64,000 nucleotides of DNA from Fluviicola sp. XM-24bin1 (GCA_003149635.1 QCWI01000009.1:62001-126000), one strand, 5' to 3'. Shown: positions 35,509-44,921, counted from the stretch's first letter. The notes: a model not told the origin generated them from the sequence alone. Numbers and translations: made by a program.

Positions 35509-36501
35509 TTATCCGTGCATGGCGTGAATGATGTTGGCGTAAATCGAAATTCCAATCATTACGTTGATCGGGAAGGTAATTCCGAGTGCCATCGGCAAGT
35601 ACAAACTTGGATTCGCATCGGGTACCGCTTGTTTCATTGCTGCTGGAACCGCAATGTAAGAGGCGCTCGCACCGAGAATTGCAAACAACAATTGATTTCC
35701 GCCCGAGTCGGTGATTTGCATACTGATGAACAAGGCAACGAATCCTCCGAAGAATGGCATCAGCGTGGAAAACAAGAATGGATAGACCCCTCTTTTGACG
35801 ATAATCCCCAGTTGTTTTCCACTGGTCAATCCCATATCCAGCAAGAATACGGCTAAGAACCCTTTGAAAATATCTGTTGTAAATGGACGTACATCGGCGG
35901 CTTGTTTTTCCGACGCCAGGAATCCGATCACCAAACTCCCTATGATCAACAGCACACTACCGTTGGTGATCGAATGCCAGACTACTTTTCTGAAACTCGT
36001 AGTTTCGCCTTTTTCTCCGTTCGTCTTTTTGAAGTATTTGATCAATAGAATTGCGACTATGATCGCCGGTGCTTCCATCATGGCCATCACCGCTACCATG
36101 TATCCGTCGTAGTTCATCATCTTATATTCCAACTTCTCGAAATCCAAAAAGGACATAGCAGTTACGAAAGTCACCGCACTCACAGAACCGTACGAAGCGG
36201 CAATAGCTCCCGCGTTGGAAATACTGAACTTTCTTTTCAGGATGAAGAAACTTACAATAGGAATGAACAGCGCCATGAAGACTCCCAATCCCAGACTTAG
36301 GAACACTTCTGCCCCCAAATCACTGTGAGATAACTCCTGCCCTCCTTTAAATCCGATGGACAACAAGAGGTAAATCGAAATAAACTTACCGCTGCTTTCC
36401 GGGATTTTTAAATCGCTTTTGAATTGGACGGCGAGAATCCCCAATAAGAAAAAGAGTAGGGCCGGATTGGTGAAATTATCGATGAGCGCCTGAAATTCCA
36501 T
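35509..36501 (-). CDS. SbtA-family sodium-dependent bicarbonate transporter
   Basis: A 330-residue membrane protein with about ten transmembrane segments in two halves, the PF05982 (SbtA) pattern. The characteristic segments IAASYGSVSAVTFVTAM and GASASYIAVPAAMKQAVPDANPSLYLPMALGITFP are present. The cyanobacterial SbtA imports bicarbonate with sodium. Here, in a heterotroph and next to a carbonic anhydrase, it may feed anaplerotic or biosynthetic carboxylation. No SbtB-like PII gene is seen next to it. Confidence 0.9.
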   Translation of the reverse strand: MEFQALIDNFTNPALLFFLLGILAVQFKSDLKIPESSGKFISIYLLLSIGFKGGQELSHSDLGAEVFLSLGLGVFMALFIPIVSFFILKRKFSISNAGAIAASYGSVSAVTFVTAMSFLDFEKLEYKMMNYDGYMVAVMAMMEAPAIIVAILLIKYFKKTNGEKGETTSFRKVVWHSITNGSVLLIIGSLVIGFLASEKQAADVRPFTTDIFKGFLAVFLLDMGLTSGKQLGIIVKRGVYPFLFSTLMPFFGGFVALFISMQITDSGGNQLLFAILGASASYIAVPAAMKQAVPDANPSLYLPMALGITFPINVMIGISIYANIIHAMHG

Positions 36502-36599
36502 TTCCTTTGTTTTTGAATTTTCGCCGGCAAAGGTTCAATAATTATTTGATAAGGGTTCATTTATCTTTTCAATTACAGATATAACGCTTTATTAATACT

Positions 36600-36731
36600 T
36601 CAATGGTTACCGGCACTGTAGCTTTCCCAAAAAATGTAGCCTTCATAAATTTCCAATTGAACTAATGCAGTTCCATCCTGTCTTAACTTTTTCTTTCGAT
36701 TGTGGTGAAGTCTATAATTTATCATATCCAT
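36600..36731 (-). pseudogene. Remnant of a tyrosine-recombinase Arm DNA-binding domain
   Basis: A 43-codon frame not linked to a longer gene. Its residues NYRLHHNRKKKLRQDGTALV are like the N-terminal Arm-binding domain of Bacteroidota site-specific integrases (consensus of the form ...YNRKKKLNKxGxALxQIE). The sequence then loses similarity and stops after about 40 residues; no catalytic domain follows. It lies 200 bases from tRNA-Gln, a common integration target, so it may be the scar of a lost integrative element. It could still be a small expressed protein. Confidence 0.5.
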
Positions 36732-36749
36732 GTGTTTTCGCTACCCTAA

Positions 36750-36892
36750 ATAAATCTGTAGCAACTGGGTAGCCAAATGGATGATAGGAATTGACTAAAA
36801 TTGATAACTAATGATCAAAATTGATAAAAAATGAGAAAGCTCTATTGGACTAAAAATGCGTGGTTTTGATAAAAAATGATAGCTAAAAATAA
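36750..36892. other. AT-rich gap with degenerate ATTGATAA repeats
   Basis: AATTGATAA-type words (AAAATTGATAACTAATGAT, AAAATTGATAAAAAATGAG, TTTTGATAAAAAATGATAG) recur between the integrase-like remnant and the tRNA terminator. An inverted GCTACCC...GGGTAGC pair lies at about 36740-36769. I see no gene. Confidence 0.4.
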
Positions 36893-36922
36893 AAAAGCCA
36901 CCTTTTGAAAAAGGCGGCTTTT
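36893..36922 (-). terminator. Terminator of tRNA-Gln gene
   Basis: AAAAGCCACCTTTT (36893-36906) and AAAAGGCGGCTTTT (36909-36922) pair with one G-U pair; on the minus strand the hairpin follows the tRNA by a few bases and ends in T residues. Confidence 0.85.
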
Positions 36923-36923
36923 G

Positions 36924-36996
36924 TTGTCCCACTAGGGCTCGAACCTAGACTCTTCTGAACCAAAATCAGACGTGTTGCCAGTTACACCATGGGACA
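36924..36996 (-). tRNA. tRNA-Gln (anticodon TTG)
   Basis: On the minus strand the acceptor arms TGTCCCA and TGGGACA pair over 7 bp. The anticodon arm is TCTGA-TTTTGGT-TCAGA with TTG at positions 34-36, and the T arm has GGTTCGAGCCC. The 3' CCA is not encoded. A promoter lies upstream and a terminator directly downstream. Confidence 0.96.
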
Positions 36997-37042
36997 GTTT
37001 CACAACGTTCTCCGAAAACTAACGTGTTTGTCGTTGGGACGG

Positions 37043-37072
37043 CAAATTTAGCAACAAAAATCAATTCAACAA
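37043..37072 (-). promoter_or_regulatory. Promoter of tRNA-Gln
   Basis: On the minus strand TTG (37070-37072), exactly 19 bases, then TAAATTTG (37043-37050): a full Bacteroidota promoter about 47 bases upstream of the tRNA 5' end. Confidence 0.8.
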
Positions 37073-37304
37073 AAAAACTGGAAAAAATTCAATTCCCTTT
37101 TTTTTCTGCACGATTTACATTTTACCACCCCCCCTTGCAACAAGCTGTCTATCAGGATTTCACAATCCACTTATGACCACCATTAAAGCTTATTGGGATT
37201 TTTTCACTTTTAGGCACCAAATGTCAAGGTTGAATTTTTTAAATTCGCATTGCCGCAAAGGCTGGGCTTTCTATTGCCCAAACTTTACTTTATAACCAAG
37301 AAGA

Positions 37305-40300
37305 ATGGACTACAAGAAAATTAACACCTACCTCGGTTGGCTCATCTTTATCATCGCCACTACGGTATATTTCATGACCCTTGAAGACTCTGTGAGTTTA
37401 TGGGATTGTGGTGAGTACGTTACAGCCGCTTACAAACTCGAAGTAGGTCACCCACCGGGAGCACCGTTGTTTATGGTATTAGGACGCTTGGCGTCTTTCT
37501 TTGCCGACCCGGAAAATGTCGCTATTTGGATCAACCGCTTGTCGGCCCTATCCAGTTCCGCGACCATTCTCTTCATGTTCTGGTCCATTACCCTACTGGT
37601 TAAAAAGATGATTCTTCGTACCAAAGAGGAATTAGAAACAGGCGATAAAATTGCCATCTTCGGGAGTGCCGTTGTAGGTTCATTGGCATACACATTCTCC
37701 GAGTCTTTCTGGTTCTCGGCTGTAGAAGGCGAGGTATATGCGATGTCATCTTTATTTACCGCGATTATCTTCTGGGCAGCACTAAAATGGGACGAAGAAA
37801 TGATCCAAGTGCAGAAAGGGAAATTGCTTCCGAAAAGCGTTTCACCCGATCGCTGGATGCTCCTGATCATGTTCATGCTTGGACTAGCAGTCGGGGTTCA
37901 CCTCTTGGGTATTCTTGTGGTTCCAGCAATCGCTTACATCGTTTACTTCCGTTACAACGGAATCTCCAACAAGTTCTTCCAGATCTACATCGGTGTGGCC
38001 ATTTTTAGTGCCGTTGTTGGAATGTTCAAGATGGGGAACGGCGGTGGAGACATCGTCGGCGAAATCGTGAAGCAAGGTTTGGTTCTCTTGGTATTGTACG
38101 GACTATTTGTTTGGTCACGATCGCAAAAAATTATTGAGTTCTTATTGGTTGGATTAATGTCCATCGTGCTCTTGAGCTTCATTCAGGATGGTGTGATCAC
38201 AGGTTCTGTTTCCTTCGCTGCATTCTTAGAAATCAGCTTGGTGACAACCTTGGGAATGCCATTCTACGCAGGAACTATTTTATTCTTTATGATCCTCGTC
38301 GGATTGTTCTTTTACATGCTGCGCCGTTCCAGAAAGAAAGGAAACCGTGCGGTGTATAGCGCTGTGATGGGACTCCTACTACTTTTGATTGGTTATGGAT
38401 CGTTTGCTGTAATTGTGATTCGTTCAAATGCCAATACACCGTTGGACGAAAACGACCCTGAAAACCTTGTAACACTTCACTCCTACTTGAAACGTGAACA
38501 ATACGGATCTGCGCCATTGGCGGTCGGTCAATTCTGGAACTCTCGTGAAAATGGTGGTGAATTTGTAGACGTAGGAAACGGTCAGAAACAATGGAATGCT
38601 GGTGCGAATCGTTCTCAGTGGGACGACCAATCACCGGTTCACCTACGTCGTTTCGTTGTAAAACAAGGAGACGATGTTGTTCGCGCTTTCCAAGATGAGA
38701 AACGAGCGAAAGCATACGTGAACAAAAACAAAGGTGGACTTACCATTGAAGAAACATACTTCGTATCCAACGAAGGGACACGTGAGGAAGCCATTCCGAC
38801 ATATTCTCAGACTACGTTGTTCCCTCGAATGTACTGGTCTGCAGATGGAGCTCGAATTGAATCCTACAAGGAATGGTCAGGATATGATTCCAGTGACGAT
38901 ACCGCAACAGAAACTGGAAAGGACGGAAATCGTATTCCTACAATGGGAGAAAACATGCGCTTCTTCTTCCGCTATCAAGTGAACTGGATGTACTGGCGTT
39001 ATTTCTTCTGGAACTTCTCCGGTCGTCAGAATGATATTCAGGGAAGTCGCGGTGGAGCCATGCGCGGAAACTGGCTATCAGGATTTAACCTAGTTGATAA
39101 CGCCCGATTGGGAGATCAAGATGCTGCACCGTACTACACGAAAGAAAATAAATCGAACAATAACTTCTTCCTTTTACCATTAGTACTTGGATTGATTGGA
39201 TTGTTCTTCCACGTGTACCAATCGCCGAAGCAGGCATTTGTACTCTTCTTAGCATTCTTGTTTACTGGGATTGCAATTGTGGTTTATCTAAACCAGAAAC
39301 CGCTCGAACCACGTGAACGAGATTACGCCTACGCTGGTTCCTTCTACTTCTTCGCGATGTGGATTGGAATTGGAGTCTATGGACTCTACGAAACCTTTAG
39401 GAACCTCTCAGCAAATACCTTGAAGAAGCTCGGAATAGCAGCCGGAGGTGGATTGATACTGTTCTTCATCTTCGACATGGCAGCACCAGTAGGAATGCCA
39501 GCAACCATGGGATGGCTCATCGTTCTCTTGCTCTCAGCCGTCATGATGGGAGTCATGTTCGGAGCCAAGAAAGTCACCCAGAAGAATACACATGGAGCCC
39601 TACTCGCTTCGGTTCTCGCCTTGATTGTTCCTGTGATTATGGGAATGGAAGGTTGGGACGATCACGATCGTAGTAACAAGACATCAGCACACGATTTGGC
39701 TTACAACTATCTGGTTTCATGTCAACCAAACGGAATCATCTTCACGAATGGAGATAATGATACGTTCCCGCTCTGGTATATGCAGGAAGTGGAAGAAAAA
39801 TTCACGAGCGTTCGTGTATGTAACCTTTCATTGATGCAAACCGACTGGTACACCAACCAGATGAAGATGAAGGCGTACGACTCTGAACCGTTGCCAATCA
39901 AGTTTACAGAAGACCAAATTTTGATGAACTACGGAGGTACGGATCAGGTCTTCTTCAAACGATTGATCGATTTGATGCGTGAAGACTTCAAAAACGATAA
40001 AATTATCAAGAAGATGTTAGAGCTTCGTATCAAGGCGAACCCAGACATCGCAATGCAAAAAACACAAGCGTTAGTAAATGCTATTCCTCAAATCTTGGCA
40101 GGAGCTCAAGCAAGTTCGGCACAAGGTGAGAAGCAAATTCGTAAATACATCGCGATTGCAAGAAAGCCATTGAAAGGATCAGACACTACTTCGTACGTGT
40201 ACGAGAAATTGGCTGTTGGAATGCGCATTTACAACGATATGGATGCCGGAACGATCCAATTGGATCAATCGAAATTCAGCTTGTTCAACAAACACGTATT

Positions 40301-41744
40301 TAAATTTGAAGACGGATGGGATATTACCAATCTTCCGGATGCCATGGCTTTCGTTCGTGACGATGAGAACATGATGCCTTTGGAAATGGGTGGTGATCTT
40401 TACCGTTACTTCCCAAGTACAGGATTCGTGATGGATGTAAACAAGGAGAACTTGGTGAAATCCGGATTGGTAACTAAGAAGCAATTGAAAGATTGTCGTA
40501 ACAGCATCCGATTCCGTTTCCGTTACAGCACAGAGCAGAACCCAGGTCGCCAAGGATATACAGTGGAAGGAATTCCAATGTCCCGGGCGCGTCAGCTGAG
40601 CAAGTCTTACTTGAAGAAAGAACAAGTAATGATGTTAGACATCATCGCGAACAACGATTGGGAGCGTCCTTTGTACTTCTCTTCGCCATCAGGTTCAGAA
40701 GTAGCGAGTGCAATCCTTCACGGATACTCTGGAGACTTCGGAGATGGTGCCATCAAGCAAAACGGTATGGCGTTCGAGTTGACTCCGTTGGATGGAACTC
40801 CAGGAATCAACCGCGATCGTATGTACGATAACTTGATGAACAAGTACCACTACGGAGACATGAAAAATCCGGATGTACTTACAGATTATTACACGCGTCG
40901 TCACACAACTCAGTACAGAAGTCACTTCTTGCGATTGGCATCAAGCTTCTTGCGTGAAATCGAATACGCTGAGCGTGTAGCAGCAACGAATGCGAACATG
41001 GAGGTTTCTGATGTTCTTTCTGAAGAAAAACAAAAGGAGTACAAACAGAAAGCGATCAAGTTGTTGAAGAAGTCATTGGAGGTAATGCCTGCTGAGATTG
41101 TAATCGATCACAGCGAGCCTTCGCAGAACGGAGATCAATATCTTGTGAACGGTGCAATGCGCCGAGGATTTACGGACGGCGTTCTTCACGACTATGTAGA
41201 TATCTTCTACGTGGCAGGAGACAAAGAGTCGGCTCGTAAATTGGCAAAAACATTGGCAACTCAATACGAGTCTGTTTTCGAATACTTCGATAAGTCAGAC
41301 GCGCGTATTTCAGGACACAAGAATAACGTAAAAGATCTTTACGCAGCATTGGAGTCGTACTTCGTGATCTACGGAGCGGTTTCTAGTGAAGATTCGGGAA
41401 GTGAATTGGATAACCGCATGTTTAAAGCTTTGAGTAACGTGTACTCTAAGACTATCCCTAACATGATTTCGACGCTCGAAGAAGCAGCTGAGAATAACGG
41501 TGAATCCGTTCGTCGGGGATCTTCTGAAGTTGGGCCGTATGCACAACGTGCCTTCGACATTATCGACTTTACTGATGGAATTGCATTCCGAGTTGGATTT
41601 AAAGAAATGCCAAAAGAACCGGCTCCGGCACCTGCGGGTCAAAGACCAGCGACTGGACAGCCAGCGCCAGGACAGGGACAGCCTGCTCCGGGACAAGGGC
41701 AATCAGCTCCAGGGCAAGGACAACCTGTGCAGATTCCGCAATAG
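37305..41744 (+). CDS. DUF2723 membrane glycosyltransferase-like protein
   Basis: A 1479-residue multi-spanning protein whose N-terminal 170 residues match DUF2723 (PF11028), a family related to GT-C/protein O-mannosyltransferases: LGWLIFIIATTVYFMTLEDS, then LWDCGEYVTAAYKLEVGHPPGAPLF with the acidic catalytic-type Asp-Glu pair. About 13 membrane segments lie in the first 800 residues; the rest is a large soluble domain. The C-terminal tail is Pro/Gly/Gln-rich with three PAPGQGQ-type heptads. Bacteroidota glycosylate secreted proteins, so a role in that is likely but unproven. The deacetylase gene starts six bases downstream. Confidence 0.88.
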   Translation: MDYKKINTYLGWLIFIIATTVYFMTLEDSVSLWDCGEYVTAAYKLEVGHPPGAPLFMVLGRLASFFADPENVAIWINRLSALSSSATILFMFWSITLLVKKMILRTKEELETGDKIAIFGSAVVGSLAYTFSESFWFSAVEGEVYAMSSLFTAIIFWAALKWDEEMIQVQKGKLLPKSVSPDRWMLLIMFMLGLAVGVHLLGILVVPAIAYIVYFRYNGISNKFFQIYIGVAIFSAVVGMFKMGNGGGDIVGEIVKQGLVLLVLYGLFVWSRSQKIIEFLLVGLMSIVLLSFIQDGVITGSVSFAAFLEISLVTTLGMPFYAGTILFFMILVGLFFYMLRRSRKKGNRAVYSAVMGLLLLLIGYGSFAVIVIRSNANTPLDENDPENLVTLHSYLKREQYGSAPLAVGQFWNSRENGGEFVDVGNGQKQWNAGANRSQWDDQSPVHLRRFVVKQGDDVVRAFQDEKRAKAYVNKNKGGLTIEETYFVSNEGTREEAIPTYSQTTLFPRMYWSADGARIESYKEWSGYDSSDDTATETGKDGNRIPTMGENMRFFFRYQVNWMYWRYFFWNFSGRQNDIQGSRGGAMRGNWLSGFNLVDNARLGDQDAAPYYTKENKSNNNFFLLPLVLGLIGLFFHVYQSPKQAFVLFLAFLFTGIAIVVYLNQKPLEPRERDYAYAGSFYFFAMWIGIGVYGLYETFRNLSANTLKKLGIAAGGGLILFFIFDMAAPVGMPATMGWLIVLLLSAVMMGVMFGAKKVTQKNTHGALLASVLALIVPVIMGMEGWDDHDRSNKTSAHDLAYNYLVSCQPNGIIFTNGDNDTFPLWYMQEVEEKFTSVRVCNLSLMQTDWYTNQMKMKAYDSEPLPIKFTEDQILMNYGGTDQVFFKRLIDLMREDFKNDKIIKKMLELRIKANPDIAMQKTQALVNAIPQILAGAQASSAQGEKQIRKYIAIARKPLKGSDTTSYVYEKLAVGMRIYNDMDAGTIQLDQSKFSLFNKHVFKFEDGWDITNLPDAMAFVRDDENMMPLEMGGDLYRYFPSTGFVMDVNKENLVKSGLVTKKQLKDCRNSIRFRFRYSTEQNPGRQGYTVEGIPMSRARQLSKSYLKKEQVMMLDIIANNDWERPLYFSSPSGSEVASAILHGYSGDFGDGAIKQNGMAFELTPLDGTPGINRDRMYDNLMNKYHYGDMKNPDVLTDYYTRRHTTQYRSHFLRLASSFLREIEYAERVAATNANMEVSDVLSEEKQKEYKQKAIKLLKKSLEVMPAEIVIDHSEPSQNGDQYLVNGAMRRGFTDGVLHDYVDIFYVAGDKESARKLAKTLATQYESVFEYFDKSDARISGHKNNVKDLYAALESYFVIYGAVSSEDSGSELDNRMFKALSNVYSKTIPNMISTLEEAAENNGESVRRGSSEVGPYAQRAFDIIDFTDGIAFRVGFKEMPKEPAPAPAGQRPATGQPAPGQGQPAPGQGQSAPGQGQPVQIPQ
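41661..41723 (+). repeat. Three 21-base repeats coding PAPGQGQ heptads
   Basis: Three adjacent 21-base units (41661-41681, 41682-41702, 41703-41723) encode PAPGQGQ, PAPGQGQ and SAPGQGQ at the end of the DUF2723 protein, a low-complexity tail. Confidence 0.75.
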
Positions 41745-41750
41745 GATAGC

Positions 41751-42359
41751 ATGAAACAATTTAGAACCCCATATTTTTTTCGATGGATTTTTCATCGAAG
41801 AGTATGGGGTTTTTCTCGTAATAGCGGGATTGTTTACCTCACGTTTGATGACGGCCCTACGCCGGAATGCACCAATTGGATCGTAGATACACTTGCTGAT
41901 AAAAACATCAAAGCCACTTTTTTCTGTGTCGGGGCCAATGCCCAGAAACATCCGGAATTAATGGAGCGAATGCAATCAGAAGGACATGCCATTGGCAATC
42001 ACACGATGCGTCACGAAAAAGGTACGAAGACCAGCAAAAAGGAATATTTCGAAAGCGTAGCAGAGGCTGCTGAGTTTATCCCTTCCAAACTTTTCCGACC
42101 GCCTTATGGAAGGATCCCCATGGCCTTTACCAAAGAACTGCGTAAAAAGTACGACATCATCATGTGGACGTGGCTTTCATACGACTACCATCCGGAGGTA
42201 AGCGCAGCAGAAATTCTCCAGCGTGCCCAAAGCATCCAATCAGGGGATATTTTGGTGTTGCATGACAATGTCAAAAGCTTCGAGAAGCTTAAAGAGACAC
42301 TTCCACAACTCTTGAAAATCATCGAAGAAAAGGGATTGAAATTCTCAGTTATTTCTTAG
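41751..42359 (+). CDS. Polysaccharide deacetylase (NodB domain)
   Basis: A 202-residue carbohydrate esterase family 4 protein. Metal and catalytic motifs are present: TFDDGP (about residues 31-36), GNHTMRH, RPPYG and the C-terminal LVLHDN. No signal peptide is seen; the N-terminus MKQFRTPYFFRWIFHRRVW is typical for short Bacteroidota members. It removes acetyl groups from N-acetylated sugars, probably of the envelope. A strong hairpin lies within the first 20 codons. Confidence 0.93.
   Translation: MKQFRTPYFFRWIFHRRVWGFSRNSGIVYLTFDDGPTPECTNWIVDTLADKNIKATFFCVGANAQKHPELMERMQSEGHAIGNHTMRHEKGTKTSKKEYFESVAEAAEFIPSKLFRPPYGRIPMAFTKELRKKYDIIMWTWLSYDYHPEVSAAEILQRAQSIQSGDILVLHDNVKSFEKLKETLPQLLKIIEEKGLKFSVIS
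41765..41815 (+). other. Strong hairpin with T-run inside the start of the deacetylase gene
   Basis: AACCCCATA (41765-41773) pairs with TATGGGGTT (41803-41811), and TCGATG (41780-41785) with CATCGA (41793-41798), with further A-T and G-U pairs between. T residues follow. It looks like a terminator yet lies in the coding sequence, 14 bases after the ATG. Confidence 0.6.
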
Positions 42360-42409
42360 ACTAATACTGTAAATTCTTTGTTGTCACCTTCCGCCCGTGG
42401 TTATCGAAA

Positions 42410-42483
42410 ACTCTAGGTCGTTTCCTCTTCTCAAGGAAGGAGGAAGAACGACCTCTCCCCTTGAGGGGAGAAAGAGAGGGGTG
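42410..42483. repeat. Pair of hairpins in the gap after the deacetylase
   Basis: AGGTCGTT...AACGACCT forms one hairpin and CTCCCCTTGAGGGGAG a second. The ACCTCTCCCCTTGAGGGGAG form is common between genes in Bacteroidota. It lies between two convergent genes and may serve as a terminator. Confidence 0.55.
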
Positions 42484-42528
42484 ACAATTATAAAGCTTAT
42501 TCCTAATTAATCTACAGCAATCGTAGAT

Positions 42529-43032
42529 CTATCTTCTTTTGTAAACAGGAACTGTAGAACATGGCTCGCCGTACATAATGCTTTTGGCTACGGGCTGTAA
42601 TTTTCGCACCAATTCAGACATCGCCACTTCCGGCTGATGTACATCGGCACATCCCTTGATGATGATGCGTCCGTCTTGATACTCCGAGAGATCCAAAGCG
42701 TGAATCTTGTCCATTAGTAACTTCGAAGAAAGCTCCTCCACCGAACCAATCACGTAATCTGCACCGCTTTCCTGAAGCTTCGATGCCACCAACATATACG
42801 CCCATGTAGGAACAATGGCATCAGCCGAGCAATAAACATACACCGCCTTCGATGCAAAAGATTCCCAATCATTCGATTTGATCCATGCACGAAAATCCTT
42901 CTCCTTCAACACCAATCCTTGCCACAACTGTTCTGCCAAATCAATCCCGGTCAATTCTACCTTAGGTTTGAAATCAGCGAGATCCATGGCAATCAGCCCG
43001 CTCTCTTTTACGCGATTCACTATCTCATCCAT
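42529..43032 (-). CDS. DUF2480 family protein
   Basis: A 167-residue cytoplasmic protein of the DUF2480 family (PF10652), found in Bacteroidota and of unknown function. Family segments are IVNRVKESGLIAMDLADF at the N-terminus, FKAWIK-like KDFRAWIKSNDW, CSADAIVPTWAYMLVA in the middle, and IIIKGCADVHQPE near the end. It is divergent from the MFS transporter gene, whose ATG is 46 bases away. Confidence 0.85.
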   Translation of the reverse strand: MDEIVNRVKESGLIAMDLADFKPKVELTGIDLAEQLWQGLVLKEKDFRAWIKSNDWESFASKAVYVYCSADAIVPTWAYMLVASKLQESGADYVIGSVEELSSKLLMDKIHALDLSEYQDGRIIIKGCADVHQPEVAMSELVRKLQPVAKSIMYGEPCSTVPVYKRR

Positions 43033-43078
43033 ACTTCAAAAATACAACGTTCCATGCAAATATGCTTACTTTCACTAT

Positions 43079-44324
43079 ATGGAAGTCAATTGGGCGAAGT
43101 GGCGTAGCATTCTCTTACTGATCCTAGCAGGTGAGGCCGTCTTTCTGCTTCCATTTGTATTGGTGCGGATCTTCCGACCTACCTTTATCAAGGTTCTTGA
43201 TTTGTCCAATACCGAATTGGGATATTGCTTCTCTGCCTATGGTTTTGTAGCACTGGGCGCATATTTCCTCGGTGGATTTATTGCCGATCGGTTTCCTCCC
43301 GAAAAACTTATTGGAACTGCGTTAATTTCGACCTCGCTTGGCGGATTGTACTTAGGAACCATTCCTTCTCCGAACGCGCTTATTGTTTTGTACGTATTGG
43401 GGCGTTACGACCATTTTATTGTTCTGGGCACCTTTAATTAAGGCTACACGAGCTTGGGGGACAGATAAAAATCAAGGAATGGCTTTTGGTCTTTTGGACG
43501 GTGGCCGGGGAGCCGTTGCAGCATCCATCGGACTTATTGGAATCGCTTTGTTCTCAGAAACTGGTGATGCTGATGGATTGAGCAATGCTGACCGTTTGGC
43601 TTCCTTTCAAGGAATTGTTTGGACGACATCGGGAATTGTAGGTGCCGCCGGAATCTTGGTTTTCACATTCCTTCGAACTGGCAATAAAGTCGGAAACTCT
43701 GATCAAATTGACTTTGGGACCCTTCCATCTTTACTGAAAGACAAACGGATCTGGTTATTGATGATTATCGTTCTAACAGCTTACGTTGGTTATAAAATCA
43801 CGGACTTCTTTCCGCAGTACGCCACAGATGTAATGAAAATGGACGAAGTCACTGCTGGAAAAATGGGAACAACCTTATTGATCTGCCGTCCCATCACTGC
43901 CATTCTAGTTGGAATTTGGGCAGATCGATTCGTTAAGTCGAAATTGATATCGATATTCTTTGCCCTCATGCTCTTGGAAGGACTGTTGTTCGCTTCAGGT
44001 GTTATTAACAAAGAATTCGCTGTAGTATTTACCCTGAATATGCTCCTAACTGGGATTGCCATTTATGGTGCACGTGCTCTGTATTTTTCTCTGATTGAAG
44101 AAGGTAAATTTTCCTTGAATCAAACGGGGCAAGTAGTAGGATTTGTATCCATCATAGGATTTACACCTGATATCTTCGTTGGGCCAATATCTGGATACTT
44201 TCTGGACAATTATCCGGGTTTTGATGGATTCCGATACATTTTCCTAGGCTTGGTAATTTGCGCAGTTCTCGGCGGCATTGCGAGTTATTTCTTTAATTCG
44301 AAGGGACCTATTACTCGAAATTGA
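43079..44324 (+). pseudogene. MFS transporter interrupted by a frameshift
   Basis: Two overlapping frames make one major-facilitator transporter. The first (from ATG 43079) codes segments 1-3 and runs off at 43441; the second, one base ahead, resumes with VTTILLFWAPLIKATRAWG and continues through about nine more segments to 44324. The join is at the GGGGCG at 43399-43404: VLG in the first frame and VTTILLFW in the second fit together if one base is extra or two are missing. The motif GFIADRFPPEKLIG (loop 2-3) is intact. Sequencing error or a true inactivating mutation are both possible. The substrate is unknown. Confidence 0.85.
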
Positions 44325-44395
44325 CGTCATTTAAAATACCAAGAGTGATGTACATAATTGTCACGTCAATCAATCAGGAATTGTATTTTTAACCC

Positions 44396-44800
44396 ATGAT
44401 TTCGAAGAAAACGAAATACGGACTCAAAGCCCTAAGCTATCTAGCAAAACAAGAAACACGCAAACCTGTGTTGATTTCAGAAATTGCTAAAACTCAGAAC
44501 ATTTCTCAAAAATTTCTGGAGTCTATCCTATTGGAATTAAAGAAAAAGGGATTTGTAGGTTCCAAGAAAGGTAAAGGTGGTGGATACTACTTGTTGCGTT
44601 CTGGAGAGGAAATCACGATTGCTGCCGTTTTTCGTGCCTTGGAAGGTCCAATTGCTTGGTTGCCTTGCGTTAGTTTGAATTACTACGAGAAGTGCGACGA
44701 CTGTCAGGATGAAGAAACTTGCTCTCTCAATGGTGCTATGATTCAGGTTCGAGATTCTATTTTATCCGTTGTTGAGAAACAGACGATAGCGGATTTGTAG
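44396..44800 (+). CDS. Rrf2-family transcriptional regulator
   Basis: A 134-residue winged-helix regulator. The N-terminal HTH (KTKYGLKALSYLAK...ISEIAKTQNISQKFLESILLELKKKGFV) is followed by the Gly wing GKGGGYYLL. Four Cys (91, 100, 103 and 109) form a cluster-binding pattern as in IscR/CysR-like members, so it may sense Fe-S or redox state. It lies 71 bases after the MFS gene. Confidence 0.94.
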   Translation: MISKKTKYGLKALSYLAKQETRKPVLISEIAKTQNISQKFLESILLELKKKGFVGSKKGKGGGYYLLRSGEEITIAAVFRALEGPIAWLPCVSLNYYEKCDDCQDEETCSLNGAMIQVRDSILSVVEKQTIADL

Positions 44801-44814
44801 AGAAGTTCTGAAGG

Positions 44815-44880
44815 GCTGGGTTGGTAGAAGGTGGTAAGCAGAAGGTTGAAGGCGGAAAGATTTCTTCCACACCTTAATTC
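44815..44880. repeat. Purine-rich intergenic repeat
   Basis: GGTAGAAGGTGGTAAGCAGAAGG-type sequence, related to the elements at 936-1013 and 59565-59622, lies between the Rrf2 gene and a convergent response regulator. Confidence 0.4.
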
Positions 44881-44921
44881 TAATCATTTAACTCAGACTC
44901 GCTCTCCCACTCTCACTGAGC

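Noticed and set aside
35494-35856. A plus-strand frame antisense to the SbtA-like gene
   Set aside because: It is a shadow of a clear membrane transporter and has no features of its own.
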